Shown here one piece after another: positions 9,537-17,920 of a stretch of 64,000 nt of DNA. Numbering within the stretch: the first letter of the stretch is position 1; every line of letters begins with the position of its first letter. This DNA is from Pelagimonas sp. GTDB taxonomy: Bacteria > Pseudomonadota > Alphaproteobacteria > Rhodobacterales > Rhodobacteraceae. Position numbers and translations under genes: made by a program. The notes under the pieces were generated by a model. The model made no database searches. It was not told the origin of the DNA and saw only the letters and a list, made by a program, of their open reading frames with translations. Location: positions 62,001-126,000 of the forward strand of contig JAOARX010000027.1 of assembly GCA_025210345.1 (NCBI GenBank), given 5' to 3'.

Positions 9537-10082
9537 ATGAAGGTGCTGCTGGACACCTGTGTGTTGTTTCCAACCGTGATGCGTGAGGCGTTGCTGGGGG
9601 TTGCGGGGCAGGGGCTTTTTGAACCGCTTTGGTCGGAACGCATCCTTGAAGAATGGGCGCGCGCGGCCCGCAAGATTGGCCCCGAGGGCGAAACCATCGC
9701 GCGGGGTGAAATCGCGATGCTTCAGGCGCATTGGCCCCGCGCCGCGATCCAGCCCCACGCCGCTGTCATGGCGCGGCTGTACCTGCCGGATGAAAACGAC
9801 GTGCATGTGCTGGCGGCGGCGATCTCTGGCCATGCGGATGCCTTGATCACCGTCAACATCAAGGATTTCCCCAAGGCAACCCTGGCCGAAGAGGGGATCG
9901 AACGGATCACCCCCGATGCCTTTTTGATAGATTGTTTTGCGCGTGATCCCGATGCGGTCTTGGCCGCATGCGGACCAGTTTTGGCAACCGCGATCCGTTT
10001 GTCGGGCCACCCCTGGACAATGCGCAGCCTGTTCAAGAAAGCCCGATTGCCGCGATTGGGAAAGGCGTTGGACACCGCATAG
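9537..10082 (+). CDS. PIN-domain protein (probable ribonuclease)
   Basis: 181 residues opening with MKVLLDTCVLFP, the first strand and first acidic residue of a PIN fold. Further acidic positions are seen at the E-E-W segment (about residues 38-40) and in the D-E-N-D-V-H-V motif (about 83-89), followed by TVNIKDFP. PIN proteins are Mg-dependent endoribonucleases, often toxins of VapBC pairs. No antitoxin-like gene is adjacent; instead it is coupled (4-bp gap) to an rRNA methyltransferase, so a role in RNA metabolism is as likely as a toxin role. Catalytic activity is inferred from the fold only. Confidence 0.75.
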   Translation: MKVLLDTCVLFPTVMREALLGVAGQGLFEPLWSERILEEWARAARKIGPEGETIARGEIAMLQAHWPRAAIQPHAAVMARLYLPDENDVHVLAAAISGHADALITVNIKDFPKATLAEEGIERITPDAFLIDCFARDPDAVLAACGPVLATAIRLSGHPWTMRSLFKKARLPRLGKALDTA

Positions 10083-10157
10083 GGTTGCGAAGGGGGCGGG
10101 GCACTGCTACCACCCCTGCAATCCCGAGAAGATCTATCGGACATCATTGAGGCCGCA

Positions 10158-11246
10158 GTGACGCAAACCACGCCCCCCCGTCTGGAAATCCGCAATCTCA
10201 AGCGCAGCTTTGGTGCGCGACGCGTTGTTGATGACGTTTCGCTGTCCATCGCCCCGGGTCACGTCGCCTGCCTTTTGGGGCCATCGGGTTGCGGTAAATC
10301 GACAACCCTGCGCATGATTGCCGGGGTCGACATGCAGGACAGTGGCACCATCCACCTTGATGGCGAATTGATTTGTGACACGGTATTTCGCATTCCACCT
10401 GAACGGCGCTCAATCGGGTTGATGTTTCAGGATTTTGCACTTTTCCCTCATCTCTCGGTCGGAGAAAACGTTAGCTTTGGTCTGCAAGGCACGGGTTCCG
10501 AAAAGAAATCCAGATCCCTTGAGCTGTTGGACCGGGTCGGTCTTGGTCACTATATCGATGCGTTTCCGCACCATTTGTCAGGGGGGGAACAACAGCGCGT
10601 CGCACTGGCCCGTGCGCTGGCGCCGCGTCCCAGCGTGATGCTGATGGATGAACCTTTTTCCGGTCTCGACAACCGTTTGCGCGATGGCATTCGCGATGAA
10701 ACGCTTGATTTGTTGCGCGACGAAGGCACGTCGGTCTTGTTGGTCACCCATGAGCCCGAAGAAGCCATGCGCATGGCCGACGAGGTGTTTTTGATGCGGG
10801 ACGGAAAGGTGGTTCAACAGGGCGCGCCCTATAATATCTATCACAGTCCAACGGATAAGGAATCCGCCGCTTTCTTCAGTGATATCAATGTTCTGAAAGG
10901 CGTCGCGAAGGGGGCTCTGGTCGACAGCGCCTTTGGCCAGTTTCTGGCCCCCGGCGTGCCTGATGGCACGCGGGTTGAGATCGTCTTTCGGCCGCAGCAC
11001 GTCGGCATTGATTTTGATCGCAACGGCAAAGGGCCCAATCCCACGTCGCTGGCCGGGGCGCCGGCGCGGGGCATTGTGAAACGCGCACGCTTTATGGGCT
11101 CGGAGAGCCTTGTCGAGTTTAGGATGGATCACGACGATGAGATGCTCACAGCCACCGTTCCAAACGTGTTTCTGCCCAAGCCGGGAACCGCGCTATGGTT
11201 GACGATCCGGCGGGATCTCTGTTTTGTTTTTCCGGAAAAACCCTAG
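10158..11246 (+). CDS. ABC transporter ATP-binding protein, Fe3+/spermidine (FbpC/PotA) type
   Basis: 362 residues starting at GTG. Walker A GPSGCGKST at 41-49, Q-loop in FQDF, signature LSGGEQQR, Walker B VMLMDEPFSGLD, and the H-loop His in VTHEPEEA are all intact. A C-terminal ~110-residue TOBE-like regulatory domain follows, as in FbpC and PotA. No permease or binding-protein gene adjoins it, so it either serves a transporter encoded elsewhere or is an orphan; ferric iron is the most likely substrate class by sequence type. It ends overlapping the tail of the convergent RHH gene by 4 bp. Confidence 0.8.
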   Translation: MTQTTPPRLEIRNLKRSFGARRVVDDVSLSIAPGHVACLLGPSGCGKSTTLRMIAGVDMQDSGTIHLDGELICDTVFRIPPERRSIGLMFQDFALFPHLSVGENVSFGLQGTGSEKKSRSLELLDRVGLGHYIDAFPHHLSGGEQQRVALARALAPRPSVMLMDEPFSGLDNRLRDGIRDETLDLLRDEGTSVLLVTHEPEEAMRMADEVFLMRDGKVVQQGAPYNIYHSPTDKESAAFFSDINVLKGVAKGALVDSAFGQFLAPGVPDGTRVEIVFRPQHVGIDFDRNGKGPNPTSLAGAPARGIVKRARFMGSESLVEFRMDHDDEMLTATVPNVFLPKPGTALWLTIRRDLCFVFPEKP

Positions 11247-11467
11247 CCAAGCCCTGCCTTCAGCTGGCGTAGGACAAAGACGCGGATGGTTGAAGCCAGC
11301 CCGACCTCAGGGTCACGTGTTGAATCAAGTTCGGCAGCCAAAGCATTGATAGGTTTACCCTTCTGCGCTGCGATACTGCGAAACTCGGCCCAGAATTCAT
11401 CCTCTAATGACACCGATGTCCGATGGCCCTGAAGGGTCAGCGATCGTTTGACGGGTCGGCCGCTCAT
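11243..11467 (-). CDS. ribbon-helix-helix (RHH_4-type) small protein
   Basis: 74 residues. A basic beta strand (R-P-V-K-R-S-L-T-L-Q-G-H-R-T-S-V-S-L-E) leads into two helices, the pattern of the RHH_4 family common in Rhodobacterales and Rhizobiales. Ribbon-helix-helix proteins usually bind DNA as dimers. The ATG at 11467 overlaps the stop of the upstream DUF4169 gene (ATGA), so the two are co-translated. A GTG in frame 9 bp further upstream is possible but would overlap more. Confidence 0.75.
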   Translation of the reverse strand: MSGRPVKRSLTLQGHRTSVSLEDEFWAEFRSIAAQKGKPINALAAELDSTRDPEVGLASTIRVFVLRQLKAGLG

Positions 11468-11640
11468 GTATCGCACTCATGGCCATCCAGGTCGCGCTTG
11501 GCCTTGTCGCGGCGGGCCTTGGCCAGCTCTTTTTCCGATTTTTTCAGACCGTGCAGCGCGGCATTGTCATCCGCCTTGCGCCGTTTGTCATCGCGCGCAC
11601 GGGTTTTGCGAAACTGGTTGAGATTGACGATCTTGCTCAT
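11464..11640 (-). CDS. DUF4169 family small basic protein
   Basis: A 58-residue gene read on the minus strand, starting MSKIVNLNQFRKTRARDDK. The start, many Arg/Lys and alternating Ala/Asp helical composition match DUF4169, a short alphaproteobacterial family of unknown function. It directly precedes and overlaps the RHH gene by ATGA, which is the usual arrangement for this pair. Because it is so short and so charged it could bind nucleic acid or act with the RHH partner, but this is inference. Confidence 0.75.
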   Translation of the reverse strand: MSKIVNLNQFRKTRARDDKRRKADDNAALHGLKKSEKELAKARRDKAKRDLDGHECDT

Positions 11641-11731
11641 GGTGAAACCTTAGCAAAACCGCCACGCACAATCCATGCACAACCGATGCGGATCGCATGG
11701 CCTATGGGCGCGCGCCTCAGTGGGGAAAGGC

Positions 11732-11760
11732 AAAAAACGCGCCCCGGGTGGGACGCGTTT
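11732..11760 (-). terminator. rho-independent terminator of fumC
   Basis: On the minus strand an AAACGCG...CGCGTTT stem with a GC-rich loop region is followed by six T residues. It lies 38 bp beyond the fumC stop codon. Confidence 0.8.
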
Positions 11761-11797
11761 GACAGGCATATTCAGCCGATGGCTCTCGGGCCGTGTT

Positions 11798-13192
11798 TCA
11801 GGCTTTGGGGCCAATCATCTGCTCGGGACGGACCACCGCGTCAAAGGTGGCTTCGTCGACGAAACCAAGGGCGATGGCCTCTTCCTTGAGAGTGGTGCCG
11901 TTCTTATGCGCGGTCTTGGCCACTTTGGTGGCGTTGTCATAGCCAATGGTGGGTGCCAGCGCTGTCACCAGCATCAGGCTTTCCTTCATCAGCTTGTCGA
12001 TGCGCGGTTCATTGGCCTTGATGCCGTTGAGCATACGCTCGGTAAAGCTGTCGGCCACGTCCCCCAGCAATTGGATCGACTGCAGCAGGTTGTAGCTCAT
12101 CATCGGGTTGTAGACGTTCAGTTCAAAATGCCCCTGCGAACCGGCAAAGGTCATGGCGGCATTGTTGCCCATGACATGTGCGGCGACTTGGGTCATGGCT
12201 TCGGCCTGGGTCGGGTTGACCTTGCCCGGCATGATCGAAGAACCCGGCTCATTTTCCGGCAGAATCAGCTCGCCCAGACCCGAACGCGGGCCCGACCCCA
12301 AAAAGCGGATGTCGTTGGCGATCTTGTACATCGACCCGGCGACCGTCGCCAATGCGCCGGACATAAAGACCATGGCGTCATGCGCAGACAGGGCTTCGAA
12401 TTTGTTGGGCGCGGTGACAAAGGGCAGGCCGGTGATCTCGGCCATATTGGCGGCGACGGCTTCGCCCCAGCCGGGCTGGGTGTTCAGACCGGTGCCAACG
12501 GCGGTGCCGCCCTGGGCCAGTTCGTAGATGCCGGGCAAAGCCGCCTCAACGCGGGCAATGCCCTGGCGGATCATATGCGCATAGCCGGAAAATTCCTGCC
12601 CCAAAGTCAGCGGTGTGGCATCTTGCGTATGGGTGCGACCGATCTTGATGATGTCTTTGAATTCTGCCGATTTCGCTTCGAGCCCCTCGGCCAGCTTGGT
12701 CAGGCCGGGCATCAGCACGTCACGGACCATCATCGCGGTGGCGATGTGCATCGCGGTGGGGAAGGTGTCGTTGGACGACTGACCCATGTTGCAGTGATCG
12801 TTCGGGTGCACCGGATCCTTAGAGCCGATCACGCCGCCGAGGATTTCGATGGCGCGGTTTGCGATCACCTCATTTGAGTTCATGTTCGATTGGGTGCCCG
12901 ATCCGGTCTGCCAGACAACCAGAGGAAAGTTGTCGTCGAACTTGCCTTCGAACACTTCGCCAGCGGCCTGGATCACCGCGTCGGCGATCTTTTCGTCCAT
13001 CTTGCCGGTGGCTTTGTTCTGCATGGCGCAGGCTTGCTTGATGCAGCCAAGCGCACGCACGATGGCGACGGGCTGTTTTTCCCATCCAATGGGAAAGTTC
13101 ATGATCGAACGCTGGGTCTGAGCGCCCCAGTATTTGTCGGTGGGAACCTCAAGCGGGCCAAAGCTGTCTGTTTCGGTGCGGGTCTGGGTCAT
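11798..13192 (-). CDS. fumC: class II fumarate hydratase
   Basis: 464 residues, the normal length for class II fumarases. The superfamily signature [11 protein letters not shown] lies near residue 320, and the substrate motifs [11 protein letters not shown] and [10 protein letters not shown] (with the catalytic-site Thr-His) are present. It interconverts fumarate and L-malate in the citric acid cycle; being class II it needs no iron-sulphur cluster. It has its own terminator and a strong AGGAG site before the ATG, so it is probably monocistronic. Confidence 0.98.
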   Translation of the reverse strand: MTQTRTETDSFGPLEVPTDKYWGAQTQRSIMNFPIGWEKQPVAIVRALGCIKQACAMQNKATGKMDEKIADAVIQAAGEVFEGKFDDNFPLVVWQTGSGTQSNMNSNEVIANRAIEILGGVIGSKDPVHPNDHCNMGQSSNDTFPTAMHIATAMMVRDVLMPGLTKLAEGLEAKSAEFKDIIKIGRTHTQDATPLTLGQEFSGYAHMIRQGIARVEAALPGIYELAQGGTAVGTGLNTQPGWGEAVAANMAEITGLPFVTAPNKFEALSAHDAMVFMSGALATVAGSMYKIANDIRFLGSGPRSGLGELILPENEPGSSIMPGKVNPTQAEAMTQVAAHVMGNNAAMTFAGSQGHFELNVYNPMMSYNLLQSIQLLGDVADSFTERMLNGIKANEPRIDKLMKESLMLVTALAPTIGYDNATKVAKTAHKNGTTLKEEAIALGFVDEATFDAVVRPEQMIGPKA

Positions 13193-13211
13193 GAAACGCT
13201 CCTGCGTTGGT

Positions 13212-13223
13212 ATGCAATTGCAT
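13212..13223. promoter_or_regulatory. 12-bp perfect palindrome in the fumC leader
   Basis: ATGCAATTGCAT is a perfect palindrome 20 bp upstream of the fumC start codon, just before the ribosome binding site. It could be an operator; no regulator is evident. Chance occurrence cannot be excluded. Confidence 0.3.
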
Positions 13224-13273
13224 GCCGAATAATCTGAGGCAGGGGCAAAAGCAATGGACTATATGCGCGCAGG

Positions 13274-13858
13274 TTATATCAGGTTGCGTCGAAAGGCATA
13301 GACCCGAGCAGGTGGCAAGTTGCCCCAGATTTTCTCTGATTTCTTCCAAGTCAGCCCCATGACCCTGCGGACACCGTCGCTGACCGGCGGGTTAGGGCCA
13401 TAGGTGAATTGAACAAAGACCCCGTCCGGGCCCATGGCCTTGAACGCGCTTTCGACGATCTCTTGTTGAACCGCGTTGGGCATCGACAACAGGGGCAGGC
13501 CAGAAACAACCGCGCGCGCACCGGTCAAACCCAGCTGTTCCATTTCCTGCGCTGGCGCGTGATGCGTATTCACCCGGGGGAACGCGCGGCGCATCAGCGC
13601 GACGAAATCCGCGTTCAGTTCAAAGGCGTGAATATCGTGATCGGCAACCCCATGGTCCAGCAGCGCCTGGGTGATCTTGCCGGTGCCCGCACCCAGTTCG
13701 ATCACCGGGCCGCTGTGGTTCTTGGGCACCTCGCGCGCCATGCGCGCCGCCAAGGCCCGCGAAGACGGCGCCAGCGCGACGACGCGGTGCGGATAGCGGA
13801 TCAGCTGCCCCAGAAACAGCGGCAGGCCAGATTGCATGACCCCAGATTGCCTACCCAT
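13274..13858 (-). CDS. class I SAM-dependent methyltransferase, PmtA/COG3963-like
   Basis: 194 residues from the ATG at 13858, which has AGGGG seven bases upstream. It carries the SAM motif VIELGAGTGKITQALL (about residues 53-68), an acidic motif II in AFELN, and a V-S-G-L-P-L-L motif followed by a VQFTYG strand. This combination matches the Sinorhizobium/Rhodobacter-type phospholipid N-methyltransferase group (PmtA and relatives), which methylate phosphatidylethanolamine toward phosphatidylcholine. The exact substrate is not proven by sequence; other members act on rRNA or small molecules. Confidence 0.7.
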   Translation of the reverse strand: MGRQSGVMQSGLPLFLGQLIRYPHRVVALAPSSRALAARMAREVPKNHSGPVIELGAGTGKITQALLDHGVADHDIHAFELNADFVALMRRAFPRVNTHHAPAQEMEQLGLTGARAVVSGLPLLSMPNAVQQEIVESAFKAMGPDGVFVQFTYGPNPPVSDGVRRVMGLTWKKSEKIWGNLPPARVYAFRRNLI

Positions 13859-13902
13859 GGTAATCCCCTGATGACACGGCGTTTGCATCTAGATGGGACA
13901 AG

Positions 13903-13930
13903 AAAAAAGCCCCCGAAAGCGCAGGGGCTG
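13903..13930 (-). terminator. rho-independent terminator of sspB
   Basis: Minus-strand stem AGCCCCTGCGC / GCTTTCGGGGGCT followed by a run of six T, 27 bp past the sspB stop codon. Confidence 0.8.
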
Positions 13931-13956
13931 TTTCTTCATCAGAACTTCACAACCGG

Positions 13957-14418
13957 TTATTTGCGAAAGCGATCAAGGCTGACAACTTCGGCGTCGTGAT
14001 GCGCGTCTTCGGGTTCCGGATCGGGCTCGGGCGGGGTGGGATCATCATCACCATCATCATCGCCTTCGTTGCCCTCAAACCGCAGGCCAAACTCAACCGA
14101 TGGGTCCACAAAGGTCTTGATGGCGTCATAAGGGATCGACAGCGGTTCGGGCGCATCGCCAAAATTCAACGTGACCGAAAACCCGTCGTCGCGCACATCC
14201 AGGTTGTCATACCAATGCTGCATGACCACGGTCATTTCATCGGGGTAGCGATCCGACAGCCAATCGGCGATTTCAACATCGGGGTGATTGGTGTCGAAAG
14301 TGATAAAGAAATGATGCTCACCCGGCAGACCGTCGCGCTGCACCGTTTCCAGCACTTCCTGGATCAGACCACGCATGGCGCGATGCATCAGGCGGCCATA
14401 GTCGATGCTGTCGGTCAT
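13957..14418 (-). CDS. sspB: SspB-type ClpXP protease adaptor
   Basis: 153 residues of the alphaproteobacterial SspB family. The N-terminal ~115 residues form the tag-binding domain (FFITFDTNHPDVEIADWL and the F-G-L-R-F strand). A long, very acidic Pro/Asp/Glu linker follows, and the C-terminus is the conserved ClpX-binding tail (E-V-V-S-L-D-R-F-R-K). SspB tethers ssrA-tagged proteins to ClpXP. The tmRNA gene that makes the tag lies only about 2 kb away on the same strand, separated by chrA and an NTF2-fold gene. Confidence 0.92.
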   Translation of the reverse strand: MTDSIDYGRLMHRAMRGLIQEVLETVQRDGLPGEHHFFITFDTNHPDVEIADWLSDRYPDEMTVVMQHWYDNLDVRDDGFSVTLNFGDAPEPLSIPYDAIKTFVDPSVEFGLRFEGNEGDDDGDDDPTPPEPDPEPEDAHHDAEVVSLDRFRK

Positions 14419-14483
14419 TGTGTCACCTCACTGTTGCTTCCCCAACATATTGCTTTTGCGCGCGAGGGAAAGGGGGAGTTTTG

Positions 14484-15728
14484 TCAAATCAGGGAAAATG
14501 CCCAACTTGTGGTTGCGCATGCCACCAGCGTCAGGGGAATGCCGCGCCGCAAGGGGCCCATCAGCAGGGCACAGAGGACCGTCAGAGGGATCGCCGCCCA
14601 GACTAGGCTGGTCACATCGGGCCAGATCAGCGAGGCCGGACCGAAACGCAGGTGAATCACGCGTTCAAACATCACATGCAACGCAAACCAAAGCGACAGA
14701 TTGGCGATCACCCCCACCACTGCGGCGGTGATCGCCTTGAGCGCACCTGCAATCCTGGGGCGGGCCAGCAGGTTTTCAAGATAGGGCGCCCCGGCAAATA
14801 TCCATAGAAAGCAGGGCACAAAGGTCATCCAAAGGGTCAACACCCCCGCGATCACGGCGAATCCGATGCCGCCAACCCCAAAGCCAGCCAGATGGCCTAC
14901 GAATTGCGTAACCAATATAAGCGGGCCCGGTGTTGTTTCAGCCAACCCCAAAGCGTCGATCATTTGCCCGGTTTCCAGCCAATTGCGCTGTGTCACCACC
15001 TCTTGCGCCAGATAGGCCAGCACCGCATAGGCGCCGCCAAAGGTCACGACCGCTAGTTTCGCAAAGAAAGCCCCCAGCTCGAACAGAAAGCTTTGGCCCG
15101 ACACCCACAGCGCGGCTAACGGGCTCAGCCAGATGATCAGCCACGCACCGATGGTGCGCGGACGCATGGGGCGCTGCGGCGCGGGGATGTCTGACCGGAT
15201 CGGCAGGCTGCGCAGCGCCCCGATCAAAGCGGCGGTGGCAATGATGACGGGAAAAGGAAGGTCGAACACAAACAGCGCAACAAAAGAGCCCGAGGCCAAC
15301 AGATAGGCAATCCGATCCGCCAGGGCCTTGCGCGCCAATTTGCGCAAAGCCATGGCGACGATCACCAGCACGCAGGCCTTGATCCCCAGCAGGACCGAGG
15401 TGGTTTCCGGGCGGGTGCCAAACTGGGCATAGACCAGCGCCAAGGTCGCGATGACCAGAGCGCCGGGCAGCACAAACAGCGTACCCGCAATCAGCCCCCC
15501 CGGCACACCGCGCAAACGCCATCCGGCATAGGTGGCCAATTGCATCGCTTCGGGTCCGGGAAGCAGCATGCAAAAACTCAGCGCGCGCAGGAATTGCTCT
15601 TCGCTCAGCCAGCGCCGAGTTTCGACCAGCTCTCGGTGCATCAGGGCGATCTGTGCCGCCGGCCCCCCAAACGAGAGCACGCCGATTTTTCCAAAAGCCC
15701 GGATCAGAGATAAGAGTTCATAGGTCAT
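14484..15728 (-). CDS. chrA: chromate transporter (CHR family)
   Basis: 414 residues with the two homologous CHR halves. The N-terminal half contains F-G-K-I-G-V-L-S-F-G-G-P-A and the L-L-P-G-P-E-A-M-Q-L-A motif; the C-terminal half contains FFAKLAVVTFGGAYAVL and A-E-T-T-P-G-P-L-I-L. About ten hydrophobic helices are visible. Long ChrA proteins export chromate from the cytoplasm, although many chromosomal copies have not been tested. No chrB regulator is next to it. Confidence 0.88.
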   Translation of the reverse strand: MTYELLSLIRAFGKIGVLSFGGPAAQIALMHRELVETRRWLSEEQFLRALSFCMLLPGPEAMQLATYAGWRLRGVPGGLIAGTLFVLPGALVIATLALVYAQFGTRPETTSVLLGIKACVLVIVAMALRKLARKALADRIAYLLASGSFVALFVFDLPFPVIIATAALIGALRSLPIRSDIPAPQRPMRPRTIGAWLIIWLSPLAALWVSGQSFLFELGAFFAKLAVVTFGGAYAVLAYLAQEVVTQRNWLETGQMIDALGLAETTPGPLILVTQFVGHLAGFGVGGIGFAVIAGVLTLWMTFVPCFLWIFAGAPYLENLLARPRIAGALKAITAAVVGVIANLSLWFALHVMFERVIHLRFGPASLIWPDVTSLVWAAIPLTVLCALLMGPLRRGIPLTLVACATTSWAFSLI

Positions 15729-15823
15729 GGTTCCGGGTGGCAGCTATGCCCGTAAACCGCAACAGCCGTGTGACAGATTCTGCGGTTTTGCGCACCCAAA
15801 ACTGGCCCAGACCCAGCACGGCC

Positions 15824-16267
15824 CTAACCCAATGACTGACCGCTTAGCAACAAATAGGCCGCATCCGGCGGCAGCTGCTCGACGGATGTGAAGTATTGCA
15901 GGAAATCAAAGTGGTAATCGAACTCACAGATTTTGCCATCGCGTAGCGTCATATAGATCGTCGCGTCCTGGACGGCCGTGCGGCCCGATGCCTGGGTGGT
16001 CATGTGAAAGCGCACACGCACCGCGCCACGTAGACCATCGGCGGTGATCACCTCAAGCAAAGTAAAGTCTTTCAGCCTCATCAATTCGAAAACTTGACTG
16101 GCCAGCTCACAATAGTCGGTGCGGCCAATGGGGTCGGGACCGGCAACGCCGTAGAATTTTGCGTCATCCGAAAAGATGTCATTGATCGCATCCAGATCCA
16201 GTTTGATCCAGACACGGGTCAACAGATCTGTCGCAGCCTCGGTGATGTTGTCGAAGTTATCCGTCAT
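15824..16267 (-). CDS. NTF2-like / SnoaL-like fold protein
   Basis: 147 residues from the ATG at 16267 (GGTGG ribosome site). Helical start (about residues 8-30), then D-A-I-N-D-I-F-S-D-D-A-K-F-Y-G, followed by alternating strands with a V-R-V-R-F-H-M-T-T core: the cone-shaped NTF2/SnoaL layout. The fold covers isomerases, cyclases and binding proteins, so no reaction can be assigned. It stands alone between chrA and ssrA on the minus strand. Confidence 0.65.
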   Translation of the reverse strand: MTDNFDNITEAATDLLTRVWIKLDLDAINDIFSDDAKFYGVAGPDPIGRTDYCELASQVFELMRLKDFTLLEVITADGLRGAVRVRFHMTTQASGRTAVQDATIYMTLRDGKICEFDYHFDFLQYFTSVEQLPPDAAYLLLSGQSLG

Positions 16268-16384
16268 GCCACCACGATAGGGACCGGGTGTAAAGCAATC
16301 GTGTATGAGGCAACAGATCAAACGATCGCCACATTGAAGGGGTCAACAAAGCAAAGGGGGCAACCGGATCAGGCATAGGTGGAA

Positions 16385-16712
16385 AGTGCAGGTTTCTGTT
16401 GCCAGGTACCTGCGAACCCCGCCTCACGCGGCTAGGCGAAAGGACTTAAGTTTCGATTCCTCGAACTGCTTACGCAGCCAGAGCAACCGGAGCACGATTG
16501 TCGTTTGCAATTGTACAGTTTGAACCGATAACGGTGGTATCTCACCGAAGCAAAGCTACGTCTTTACGCGTTTGTCGATCCTATTTCGGCCCCATGATCC
16601 CCCAAACGACGGGATATTTGGTGGAGCCGCCGGGTACCGCCCCCGGGTCCAATCCGTTTATTTCACGTGCGTTTATGCCCATAGTCCCCAAGGGGACATC
16701 CTTTATATAGGT
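16385..16712 (-). ncRNA. ssrA: tmRNA, circularly permuted two-piece form
   Basis: On the minus strand the acceptor piece comes first: T-arm CCGGGGGCGGTACCCGG and the 3' end CGGCTCC-A-CCA (3' CCA at 16619-16621 of the plus strand). A short spacer follows, then the coding piece, whose 5' end GGGGCCG (16587-16593) pairs fully with CGGCTCC, followed by the typical ATAGGATCGAC. The tag frame is at 16470-16508 and encodes ANDNRAPVALAA after the resume codon, then TAA. This permuted order is characteristic of alphaproteobacteria. tmRNA rescues stalled ribosomes and tags the products for proteolysis. Outer ends are approximate; a TATATA sequence near 16706-16711 may be the -10 box. Confidence 0.93.
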
Positions 16713-16955
16713 ACAGCGGTCAGCGTTGAAAAGAGCAAACCCGCTGGGAACAGCCAAAGACTGCAGATTTCACACCGATAACCTTGGCGTCATTCGGCGT
16801 GACCCGCCGGTCACATCAAGAAACCATCGGTTTTAACCCATTTCTAACACTTGAAACATAAGGTCGCTGCCAACGTTACCGGCTCTCAACAAGGTGGCGA
16901 TATTCGCAAGACAGACAATCAAATTCCGGGCAGGTTCGATATTAGGAGCACGGTC

Positions 16956-17651
16956 ATGAGTGACTGGACATCGTTGACGCCAACCCCGGCCGAGATTCGC
17001 GAACACAAACTAAAATCCATCGTGGCGGTGGCGCTTCCGTTGTTCGCGCGACACGGAACGGCACAGACAACCCTGGATCGCATCGCCGCTGAGATCGGCA
17101 TATCCAAAGCGGCGCTATATAGATACATCCCCAACAAGGCTGACCTTGAAGCGCGGTGCCTGAGCGCCCTGTCGAAATCCGCACTTGGGGATTTCTCCAA
17201 AGGGGCGGATCGCGGTCGCACCGGATTGGAAAAGCTTCAGTTCGGCTTGACCGAAATGATCGGACGCCAGTTGCGTCAATATGGATCCGCTGACGCGATT
17301 TTTTCACAATTGATGCCCCGCAGTCAGATCACACAAGACGGAGCCCCACTTGTCACGCGTTTGCGCACGGTGGTTGAATTGGGGATTGCGGATGGGTCAA
17401 TCATGCGCGCTGACAGCAAACGAAGCATCGCGATGTTGATCGGCGGGCTTTGGGCAATTGTCACGGTGACTCCGATCCGCGCGGGCGAAGCACCCGAGGC
17501 ACTGGCCGAGGCGGCGGTTGAACAGGTCCTGAGAGGTATGGATGCCTGGCCAAAGCCCAGCCTGACCGCACAAGAACAGGGGTCGCCCCTGGTTCTGGAA
17601 AGACGGGACCGCGTGCAATCCTTTGAGATGGCGACAGCAAGGGACGTGTAA
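16956..17651 (+). CDS. TetR family transcriptional regulator
   Basis: 231 residues from the ATG at 16956 (AGGAG eight bases upstream). The N-terminal helix-turn-helix is clear: GTAQTTLDRIAAEIGISKAALYRYIPNKADLEA split across residues about 34-66, with the typical Y-R-Y-I-P-N-K turn. The C-terminal ligand-binding domain is helical and unspecific. It lies 269 bp upstream of, and in the same direction as, the polyol ABC operon, so it may regulate that operon; a 14-bp palindrome abutting the operon's -35 box is a candidate site. Confidence 0.88.
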   Translation: MSDWTSLTPTPAEIREHKLKSIVAVALPLFARHGTAQTTLDRIAAEIGISKAALYRYIPNKADLEARCLSALSKSALGDFSKGADRGRTGLEKLQFGLTEMIGRQLRQYGSADAIFSQLMPRSQITQDGAPLVTRLRTVVELGIADGSIMRADSKRSIAMLIGGLWAIVTVTPIRAGEAPEALAEAAVEQVLRGMDAWPKPSLTAQEQGSPLVLERRDRVQSFEMATARDV

Positions 17652-17816
17652 ACAGATATGTGACATACCCGCGAATCTTTAACCGGATCGTGGGCAAATA
17701 ATCCCGTGGATTGAGTGGGCCTCTCACACGAAAGATCCGGGAATTCACACACACCGCAGGAAAATCCACGTTCAGGGAATACGCTCAAATACTTGAAATT
17801 TAATATAAATACAACT

Positions 17817-17859
17817 ACTAAAATATTAGTTTGACAGATTTCCCCCAATCCGCTTACCG
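17817..17859 (+). promoter_or_regulatory. promoter and candidate operator of the polyol ABC operon
   Basis: ACTAA-AATA-TTAGT (17817-17830) is an inverted repeat that ends exactly where a consensus -35 TTGACA begins (17831-17836); a weak -10 TTACCG follows after 17 bp. The AT-rich stretch upstream (17795-17830) could act as an UP-like element. A repressor bound here would block RNA polymerase; the upstream TetR protein is the obvious candidate. Confidence 0.5.
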
Positions 17860-17920
17860 TGGCTCAGCGGGACAGGCATGGGCCGGTTCCCGCACATCAT
17901 AATCTTTGGGAGGAGATAAG

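Noticed and set aside
9537-10157. VapBC-type toxin-antitoxin system around the PIN protein
   Set aside because: No short antitoxin-like gene overlaps or adjoins the PIN gene on either side; the upstream neighbour is a methyltransferase and the downstream an ABC ATPase.
11675-12877. 400-codon plus-strand frame opposite fumC
   Set aside because: Antisense of the highly conserved fumarase; composition rich in His, Gly and Arg as usual for such shadows.
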